Assembly (NCBI GenBank): GCA_034231615.1
Contig: CM067298.1
Coordinates: 1,059,834-1,123,833 of the forward strand
Length of the DNA: 64,000 nt
Direction: 5' to 3'
From: Meghimatium bilineatum
Lineage: Eukaryota > Mollusca > Gastropoda > Stylommatophora > Philomycidae
A program made the position numbers and the translations under genes. Shown here in pieces: positions 61,201 through 64,000 of this stretch. The notes beneath the pieces were generated by a model. The model worked only from the letters and a program-made list of their open reading frames with translations. It was not told where the DNA came from and did not search any database. Position 1 is the first letter of the stretch, and every line of letters begins with the position of its first letter.

Positions 61201-62502
61201 GTATATTTGTAACAAATCTGAGCTAATGTTACTGATGTATATTTGTAACAAATCTGAGCTAATGTTACCAATTTATATTTGTAACAAATCTGAGCTAATG
61301 TTACCAATGTATATTTGTAACAAATCTGAGCTAATGTTACCGATGTATATTTGTAACAAATCTGAGCTAATGTTAGTGATGTATATTTGTAACAAATCTG
61401 AGCTAATGTTACTGATGTATATTTGTAACAAACTGTCTAGATCAAATCTGAGCGAATGTTACCAATGTATATTTGTAACAAATCTGAGCTAATGTTACAG
61501 ATGTATATTTGTAACAAATCTGAGCTAATGTTACCGATGTATATTTGTAACAAATCTTAGCTAATGTTACCGATGTATATTTGTAACAAATCTTAGCTAA
61601 TGTTACCAATGTATATTTGTAACAAATCTGAGCTAATGTTACCAATGTATATTTGTAACAAATCTGAGCTAATGTTACCAATGAATATTTGTAACAAATC
61701 TGAGCTAATGTTACCGATGTATATTTGTAACAAATCTGAGCTAATGTTACAGATGTATATTTGTAACAAATCTGAGCTAATGTTACCAATGTATATTTGT
61801 AACAAATCTGAGTTAATGTTAGAGATGTATATTTGTAACAAATCTGAGCTAATGTTAGAGATGTATATTTGTAACAAATCTGAGCTAATGTTACCAATGT
61901 ATATTTGTAACAAATCTGAGCTAATGTTACAGATGTATATTTGTAACAAATCTGAGCTAATGTTACCAATGTATATTTGTAACAAATCTGAGCTAATGTT
62001 ACCAATGTATATTTGTAACAAATCTGAGCTAATGTTACAGATGTATATTTGTAACAAATCTGAGCTAATGTTACCAATGTATATTTGTAACAAATCTGAG
62101 CTAATGTTAGAGATGTATATTTGTAACAAATCTGAGCTAATGTTACCAATGTATATTTGTAACAAATCTGAGCTAATGTTACCAATGTATATTTGTAACA
62201 AATCTGAGCTAATGTTAGAGATGTATATTTGTAACAAATCTGAGCTAATGTTACCAATGTATATTTGTAACAAATCTGAGCTAATGTTACCAATGTATAT
62301 TTGTAACAAATCTGAGCTAATGTTACAGATGTATATTTGTAAACAACATTTTAAGATGCTCATGACAAATGTTTTGTTTTTGTTTTGTTCAGTCATATGA
62401 CTGGACAGTCATTGAAGATGAGGAGGAACAGAAGAACATTTTCTTTTCACCAGAGCTCAGCAATGTCATTTTCGCTAGTGCCATTGATGGCTGGGGATTC
62501 AC
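25200..62502 (+). CDS. EFL1: EFL1 gene, partial (exons 1-8; GTPase domain, residues 1-249)
   Basis: EFL1 is the cytoplasmic EF-2-like GTPase that works with SBDS to evict eIF6 from late pre-60S subunits. Eight exons join in phase: 25200-25290, 28008-28075, 33407-33497, 36197-36342, 40725-40862, 44313-44369, 49883-49930 and 62393-62502. The joined 749 nt give the G1 loop AHVDHGKTT (residues 26-34), switch I RGITMKSS (66-73), G3 DSPGHVDF (98-105), G4 NKLD (152-155) and G5 SA at 242-243. The segment [13 protein letters not shown] spans the exon 4-5 join. MKSSAI and AIDGWGF distinguish EFL1 from EF-2. Residues 179-213 (exons 6-7) are divergent, as expected for the EFL1 insert before the FFSPE motif. 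The family is ~1,100 residues long, so most of the protein lies beyond the right edge. Introns are 2.7-12.5 kb and packed with tandem arrays. Confidence 0.93.
25405..25560 (-). mobile_element. Repeat family C fragment
   Basis: ACATCCGACTTCAGCATGGC, CCTCTTGCGACATTC and TTTACTCCCCTTTTGG are reverse complements of blocks at 26880-27020. Confidence 0.55.
25617..25742 (+). repeat. ~28-30-bp minisatellite, 4 copies (EFL1 intron 1)
   Basis: The unit is AGTTCAACACTGGACTATAG plus TAACATATTT. Confidence 0.88.
25775..26055 (+). repeat. 67-bp tandem repeat, about 4 copies (EFL1 intron 1)
   Basis: The unit contains GATTAAGGACATTAGCTACT and GGTTGATGGTCTGTGCATCC. Confidence 0.9.
26227..26408 (+). repeat. 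29-bp minisatellite, ~6 copies, upstream of EFL1 exon 2
   Basis: The unit contains TATTACACAGTGCATGTGTG then TGGCACTGA. It is the reverse complement of the array at 28144-28254. Confidence 0.92.
26585..27060 (+). mobile_element. Repeat family C copy
   Basis: GGGGAGCAAAGAATAGCAAC, CCACGCATGTCGTAAAAGG and CCATGCTGAAGTCGGATG match 15300-15520. Confidence 0.6.
27100..27775 (-). mobile_element. LINE (RNase H type) 3' fragment, antisense in EFL1 intron 1
   Basis: The minus strand encodes [57 protein letters not shown] and [16 protein letters not shown], in frames broken near 27310 and 27450. It is nearly identical to 3660-4340 and ends in a CTTCTTCTTCTTC tail. Confidence 0.85.
27776..27832 (+). 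mobile_element. Family B/C 3' tail fragment
   Basis: ACATCCTGCTAATCTGCAGG then AGTTTGAGAACGAACGCAGA with a GAAGAAG tail. Confidence 0.55.
28008..28075 (+). CDS. EFL1: EFL1 exon 2 (G1 lysine exon)
   Basis: This 68-nt exon begins after acceptor CATGCAAG and ends at AAG|GTAAGA. It encodes [19 protein letters not shown] and the following residues to AGK, completing the P-loop. Skipping it would shift the frame (68 is not a multiple of 3). Complementary minisatellites lie on either side (26227-26408 and 28144-28254). Confidence 0.92.
28144..28254 (-). repeat. 29-bp minisatellite, ~4 copies, downstream of EFL1 exon 2, inverted
   Basis: The unit TGCCACACACATGCACTGTG plus TAATATGAG is the reverse complement of the 26227-26408 unit. 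Confidence 0.92.
28292..28410 (+). repeat. 39-bp tandem repeat, ~3 copies
   Basis: The unit contains TCAATCAGTCAAGTGCCATG and CAGAGTGGTGAGGC. Confidence 0.9.
28440..28655 (-). mobile_element. LINE C-terminal fragment (antisense)
   Basis: The minus strand gives [13 protein letters not shown] in one frame, the GH-MRR motif near the end of RTE-like proteins. It is frameshifted. Confidence 0.45.
28655..28812 (+). repeat. 39-bp tandem repeat, 4 copies
   Basis: The unit contains CTTGTACATTAGTAACAGTC then AACAGTACATCTCTGACA. It abuts the LINE fragment at 28440-28655. Confidence 0.92.
29220..31960 (+). mobile_element. Decayed I-type LINE: endonuclease, reverse transcriptase and start of RNase H
   Basis: In order, over several frames: [11 protein letters not shown] and QGRDLEKAV (APE-type endonuclease, ~29425-29500); a 30185-30550 frame with [17 protein letters not shown] and [13 protein letters not shown] (RT start); [13 protein letters not shown] at 30670 (RT box A); [20 protein letters not shown] and [12 protein letters not shown] at 30830-30960 (boxes B and C); and [16 protein letters not shown] near 31797 (RNase H start). 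At least six frameshifts or stops are present, so it is long dead. It is sense-oriented in EFL1 intron 2. Confidence 0.82.
32130..33145 (+). repeat. ~1.0 kb compound minisatellite of 15- and 18-bp units
   Basis: Units are GTTGTTGTGTGCTATGTA (18) and GTCATGTACTATGTA (15), often alternating as a 33-bp pair. About 60 subunits are present in EFL1 intron 2. All units are multiples of 3, so long cysteine- or tyrosine-rich frames appear on both strands. Confidence 0.95.
33230..33318 (+). repeat. 22-bp tandem repeat, 4 copies
   Basis: The unit is GACTTGAATATCATCTTGTC plus AT. It ends ~90 bp before the EFL1 exon 3 acceptor. Confidence 0.9.
33407..33497 (+). CDS. EFL1: EFL1 exon 3 (switch I)
   Basis: Acceptor ACAATTTCAG and donor ACAG|GTCAGA bound a 91-nt exon, phase 0 in and phase 1 out. 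It encodes [20 protein letters not shown], the G2/switch I region, with the RGIT motif of translational GTPases. Confidence 0.93.
33553..33752 (+). repeat. ~29-bp minisatellite, ~6-7 copies, with antisense donor sites
   Basis: The unit contains AACACTTACCTGCTAGCACA. On the minus strand each copy reads GCAGGTAAGTG, a perfect 5' splice-site consensus. It lies ~55 bp past the EFL1 exon 3 donor. Confidence 0.92.
34090..34215 (-). mobile_element. LINE C-terminal fragment
   Basis: The minus strand encodes [13 protein letters not shown], then [17 protein letters not shown] with one stop between, the end of an RTE-like ORF. Confidence 0.55.
34640..35072 (+). mobile_element. Repeat family B copy with an internal 19-bp array
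   Basis: AAATGTGTTGGGCCATTGAA to TCTAGTAGAACCATTG, then the array at 34733-35028, then GAATGCTGAAGAAGAAG. The flanks are the two halves of a family B element. Confidence 0.7.
34733..35028 (+). repeat. 19-bp minisatellite, ~15-16 copies, grown inside a family B element
   Basis: The unit CATTGTCATGTTACACCTT matches the CCATTGTCCTGCTACA word of family B at the same position. Confidence 0.93.
35515..35625 (+). mobile_element. RTE-like LINE 3' end fragment
   Basis: ATTGGGAAGACAATGTTCTG then GAAAGAATACGTCACATGAC matches the sense strand of the C-terminus at 7260-7210 ([14 protein letters not shown]). Confidence 0.6.
36197..36342 (+). CDS. EFL1: EFL1 exon 4 (G3 motif)
   Basis: This 146-nt exon, phase 1 in and phase 0 out, runs from acceptor AATTTCTAG to donor CACAG|GTTTGT. 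It encodes the EYLI-like segment [19 protein letters not shown] and ends in VEGVCPQ. The DSPGHVDF motif is G3. A dispersed-repeat insertion begins about 45 bp past the donor. Confidence 0.94.
36385..36520 (-). mobile_element. Repeat family B copy, just after the EFL1 exon 4 donor
   Basis: CAGCATTCATTCTCAAACTC, TGCTGGATC…, GATTTCCAACTAGATATAGT and TGCTGTTTTATTTGCA are the reverse complement of family B. Confidence 0.65.
36740..36965 (-). mobile_element. Repeat family B copy with an internal ~60-bp segment repeated three times
   Basis: GATCCTACTAGATTTCCAGC then AGGATGTAGTCCAGAGATCT and CTCTTGTAGCAGGACA occurs three times in tandem before the normal family end. Confidence 0.75.
37066..37345 (-). 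mobile_element. Repeat family A copy, inverted relative to 204-830
   Basis: TTGGTTGGTTAGTTGCTGAT, CATGGGCTCATGCCCTTTGA and CACTGCTCCGAGCCACTGCA are reverse complements of 570-830. A TTGG run marks its 3' end. Confidence 0.65.
37600..37990 (+). mobile_element. LINE C-terminal fragment containing a minisatellite
   Basis: [20 protein letters not shown] then VRGRPLLSY resembles the RGRP motif near LINE C-termini. The coding sequence runs straight into the 30-bp array at 37697-37850. Confidence 0.55.
37697..37850 (+). repeat. 30-bp minisatellite, ~5 copies, grown from LINE coding sequence
   Basis: The unit contains AGAGGCAGACCACTCCTGAG then TTATAACGAT. The first unit is continuous with the LINE RGRP codons. 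Confidence 0.9.
38183..39995 (+). repeat. ~1.8 kb minisatellite, 40-bp unit, ~45 copies (EFL1 intron 4)
   Basis: The unit is TGATATATGAGTTACTAGAT then GGACAGTCTAGAGAAATAAG. Variants lack AAGT or carry AGCTGG for AGATGG. Three units near 39570-39750 contain the palindrome ACTCATATATGAGT. Diverged units continue to ~40630 beyond a LINE insertion. Confidence 0.97.
40013..40394 (+). mobile_element. RTE-like LINE 3' fragment inserted in the 40-bp array, 12-bp target duplication
   Basis: ATCTGAGAGAAA occurs at 40001-40012 and 40395-40406. Between them, [20 protein letters not shown] and WTARKTN match the LINE thumb region (compare 20470-20540), followed by frameshifts. Confidence 0.8.
40407..40640 (+). 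repeat. Diverged continuation of the 40-bp array
   Basis: Units such as TACTAGCTGGACAGTCCAGA then GAAAATAATTGATACAAAT are spaced 35-45 bp apart. They are older, degenerate copies at the array edge. Confidence 0.75.
40725..40862 (+). CDS. EFL1: EFL1 exon 5 (G4 motif)
   Basis: This 138-nt exon, phase 0 on both sides, runs from acceptor GGTTGGCAG to donor CAG|GTAACT. It encodes [18 protein letters not shown], then LNKLD, the guanine-specificity (G4) motif, and ends in YRLIQILEQ. Confidence 0.94.
40928..41075 (+). mobile_element. Repeat family B copy
   Basis: ACAGATGTGTCAGGTCACTG through AGATCCAGCAGGAGTTTAAG to GAATGCTGAAGAAG. Confidence 0.65.
41515..41925 (+). repeat. 24-bp minisatellite with longer variants, ~16 copies (EFL1 intron 5)
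   Basis: The unit contains GTTGCTAGTGCTGGGAACAA and AGAT. It is a multiple of 3, so it is open on both strands. Confidence 0.92.
42020..42160 (+). repeat. ~34-bp tandem repeat, ~4 copies
   Basis: The unit contains AACTATGTCACAACTTTGTT then CTGTGGATTTTTTA. The last copy runs into a family B/C tail (CTCATCTGCTGGATTTTGAA). Confidence 0.88.
42390..42768 (+). repeat. 33-bp minisatellite, ~11-12 copies (EFL1 intron 5)
   Basis: The unit contains TTGATCACATAGAAAGTTTA then TGTTCTGTGTGAC. Homogeneity is very high. Confidence 0.95.
42800..43660 (+). mobile_element. Decayed LINE, RT thumb to C-terminus
   Basis: [31 protein letters not shown], then [18 protein letters not shown] and [18 protein letters not shown] in a second frame. 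These match the N-KTE-M, YLG, YG-ETW and R-LG—-R-D-IR motifs. Several frameshifts. Confidence 0.75.
43690..44205 (+). repeat. ~21-bp minisatellite, ~24 copies (EFL1 intron 5)
   Basis: The unit is GAACTAACTATAAGTGACTG plus T, with 17-bp variants. It ends ~110 bp before the exon 6 acceptor. Confidence 0.93.
44313..44369 (+). CDS. EFL1: EFL1 exon 6
   Basis: This 57-nt exon (19 codons, phase 0/0) runs from acceptor CAATTTCAG to donor TTG|GTAAGA. It encodes [19 protein letters not shown], matching the LF-T-S segment that follows the G4 helix in EFL1. The donor is also the first unit of the 33/34-bp array that fills most of intron 6. Confidence 0.82.
44370..48634 (+). repeat. ~4.3 kb array of a 33/34-bp unit that begins at the EFL1 exon 6 donor
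   Basis: Two interspersed unit types share GTAAGATAGCTGTTGTTTAT followed by ATGAATATCTTCT (33) or AAGGAACATCTTCT (34). There are roughly 128 copies. The first base of the array is the first base of intron 6. A residual unit remains at ~48960-49000 beyond a fold-back insertion. Confidence 0.97.
48676..48957. mobile_element. Fold-back element with ~115-bp inverted arms
   Basis: ACAGGTAGATCCAGGA at 48676 to TTGAAACAATTAAA at 48794 is mirrored by 48846-48957 (…CCTGGATCTATCTGT), leaving a ~50-bp loop. The arms carry AACATAATAACACACACAAA and AGGCCTTT. No coding sequence is present. It splits the tail of the exon-6 array. Confidence 0.8.
49025..49810 (+). repeat. 53-bp minisatellite, ~15 copies, ending near the exon 7 acceptor
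   Basis: The unit contains GAGCTAGCTAGTCCACAGCT and AAAGGGATTAGTTCATCATC. The last unit ends ~72 bp before exon 7. Confidence 0.96.
49883..49930 (+). CDS. EFL1: EFL1 exon 7 (variable acidic insert)
   Basis: This 48-nt exon (16 codons, phase 0/0) runs from acceptor CATCCATTTCAG to donor AAT|GTAAGT and encodes [16 protein letters not shown]. The residues are not conserved, but the EFL1 family has a variable polar insert here. The strong splice signals and phase fit support it. Confidence 0.65.
50225..50672 (+). repeat. ~30-bp minisatellite with shorter variants, ~16-17 copies
   Basis: The unit contains GATAAAGGGTAGAATACTGC then ATGAGCAGGA. It lies in EFL1 intron 7. Confidence 0.94.
50673..51184. 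other. Unique-looking EFL1 intron 7 sequence
   Basis: No repeat unit or conserved protein was recognised. A LINE RT fragment begins at about 51185. Confidence 0.45.
51185..51955 (+). mobile_element. Decayed RTE-like LINE RT, running into the 36-bp satellite
   Basis: Fragments in shifting frames: [20 protein letters not shown] (RT box 2a), [20 protein letters not shown] (box B), then a decayed YAD region, and [16 protein letters not shown] (N-KT motif). The copy stops mid-ORF at ~51945, exactly where satellite units begin. Confidence 0.8.
51956..62340 (+). repeat. 10.4 kb satellite, 36-bp unit, ~288 copies (EFL1 intron 7)
   Basis: The unit is AAATCTGAGCTAATGTTACC then AATGTATATTTGTAAC. Variation is concentrated at one site (ACCAATG, ACCGATG, ACTGATG, ACAGATG, AGAGATG). 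A 14-bp insertion (ACTGTCTAGATCAA) interrupts it near 51945, 52030, 52223, 61058 and 61433. Higher-order blocks are marked by TCTTAGC units. The unit length is a multiple of 3, so ~1,300-codon frames exist on both strands. These look like by-products and not genes. Confidence 0.98.
62393..62502 (+). CDS. EFL1: EFL1 exon 8 (G5 motif)
   Basis: The 110-nt exon (phase 0 in, phase 2 out) lies between acceptor TTGTTCAG and donor CAC|GTAAGT. It encodes [12 protein letters not shown], then [20 protein letters not shown], where SA is the G5 motif. The downstream exon is outside the window. Confidence 0.93.
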
Positions 62503-62539
62503 GTAAGTGAGAAACTATACACAACCTTCATTTCTCTTG

Positions 62540-63032
62540 TGTTGTGTTATCATATCTTTCATGTTATCTTGTGTTGTGTTATCATTTCTTTCATGTTATC
62601 TTGTGTTGTGTTATCATTTCTTTCATGTTATCTTATGTTGTGTTATCATTTCTTTCATGTTATCTTATGTTGTGTTATCATTTCTTTCATGTTATCTTAT
62701 GTTGTGTTATCATTTCTTTCATGTTATCTTGTGTTGTGTTATCATTTCTTTCATGTTATCTTGTGTTGTGTTATCATTTCTTTCATGTTATCTTGTATTG
62801 CTATCATTTCTTTCATGTTATCTTGTGTTGTGTTATCATTTCTTTCATGTTATCTTATGTTGTGTTATCATTTCTTTCATGTTATCTTATGTTGTGTTAT
62901 CATTTCTTTCATGTTATCTTGTATTGCTATCATTTCTTTCATGTTATCTTGTGTTGTTATCATTTCTTTCATGTTATCTTGTATTGCTATCATTTCTTTC
63001 ATGTTATCTTGTGTTGTGTTGTGTTATCATAT
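62540..63032 (+). repeat. 32-bp minisatellite with 28/29-bp variants, ~16 copies
   Basis: The unit contains CTTGTGTTGTGTTATCATTT then CTTTCATGTTAT. It starts ~35 bp after the EFL1 exon 8 donor and ends against a LINE. Confidence 0.95.
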
Positions 63033-64000
63033 CTTTACCATCACTGACAGAGAGGAAATTCTCAAACGCTGGGCTGAACATTTTGAAAATGTACTAAACT
63101 GCCCCTCCATCATCAACGAGGAAGCGATTGCGCGCATTATGCAAATACCAATCAATAACTCATTATCGGATCCCCTTGCATTGAGGAAGTGGAGAAAGCT
63201 ATCTCAAATTTGTCCGTAGGAAAAGCGCCGGGCTCAGACTCCATTCCAGCCAAAGTTTACGCTGTTAGTGGTCCTGTCATGTCTGCCAAACTTACAGAGC
63301 TCTTCCAGACAATGTGGAACCTGGAATCGATACCACAAGACTTTAAGGATGCTTCCATCATACAAGAGAAAAGGAAATCGCCTATCTTGCGACAACCATC
63401 AAGGCATATCCTTGCTCTCTATAGCAGGCAAAATTCTGGCTAGGGTCCTGTTAAACAGACTGCAAGCCCATCTTGAGACAGCTCCTTCCAGAGAGCCAAT
63501 GTGGCTTCCGACAGGGCAGAGGTACTGTTGATATGATTTTCACTGCCAGACAACTACAGGAAAAGTGTTGTGAACAGAACATTGGTCTCTACACCACATT
63601 TGTCGACCTAACTACGGCATTCGACACTGTAAATCGCGAAGGACTATGGAAGATCATGGACAAATTTGGATGTCCCGAAAAATTTACCAACATGGTTCGC
63701 CAGTTCCATGATGGTATGACAGCCTGTGTGCAAAATGACGGCGCACGCTCAAACCCCTTTCCAGTGACCAACGGCGTCAAACATGGTTGCGTCCTGACTC
63801 CGACGCTATTCAGCGTGGTGTTCTCTGCCATGTTAAATGATGCCTTCTAGAATAACAGTGCAGGAATTTTGTTTTCGCTATCGAGATGACAGAGGACTAT
63901 TCAATCTTAGTAGATTGAAGGTCAAGACCAAAACTAAGACGGACATTGTTCGTAACTTCTTGTTCGCCAACGATTGTGCATTAAATGCTACCAGTCTGAA
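63033..64000 (+). mobile_element. Non-LTR reverse transcriptase (partial at right edge), frameshifted
   Basis: In order: ITDREEILKRWAEHFENVLN, then ISNLSVGKAPGSDSIPAKVY (RT start), MWNLESIPQDFKDASII, NHQGISLLSIAGKILARVLL, PESQCGFRQGRGTVDMIFTA, FVDLTTAFDTVNREGLW (box A Asp present), VTNGVKHGCVLTPTLFS (Q of the usual KQGC changed to H). At least four frameshifts and a stop at 63848 show it is inactive. It lies in EFL1 intron 8. Confidence 0.88.

Overview
This window is metazoan nuclear DNA, most likely from an invertebrate. It has spliced genes with GT-AG introns, many 5'-truncated non-LTR retrotransposons, DNA transposons and very heavy minisatellite content. Nothing supports a prokaryotic or organellar origin, and I cannot name the species. 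No intact tRNA, rRNA or CRISPR locus was seen.

Two conserved eukaryotic genes anchor the window and are read in opposite directions away from each other. On the minus strand, exons 1-3 of VPS51 (GARP/EARP tethering complex subunit) lie at 10215-10173, 4814-4636 and 2502-2368. The rest of the gene lies beyond the left edge. On the plus strand, exons 1-8 of EFL1 (elongation factor-like GTPase 1, 60S ribosome maturation) lie between 25200 and 62502. They encode the first ~249 residues, covering the five GTPase motifs, and the gene continues past the right edge. Intron phases match across every junction I joined, which is the main evidence for both models.

The 15 kb between the two start codons holds mobile-element debris. 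It includes several non-LTR reverse transcriptase remnants, a Penelope-like fragment, a hAT element with a perfect 8-bp target duplication, a piggyBac-like element bounded by TTAA, and two decayed copies of an uncharacterised multicopy invertebrate protein. A possible first exon of a small membrane protein lies at 15672-15847.

The most unusual aspect is tandem repetition. By adding the array spans I estimate about 24-25 kb (38%) of the window is minisatellite or satellite. Most of it lies inside VPS51 and EFL1 introns and often runs to within tens of bases of splice sites. EFL1 intron 6 begins with a ~4.3 kb array of a 33/34-bp unit that contains the intron's own 5' splice site. EFL1 intron 7 carries a ~10.4 kb, 36-bp satellite with higher-order structure that stays in frame on both strands. 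Several arrays arise inside transposon copies, and one inverted pair of arrays brackets EFL1 exon 2.
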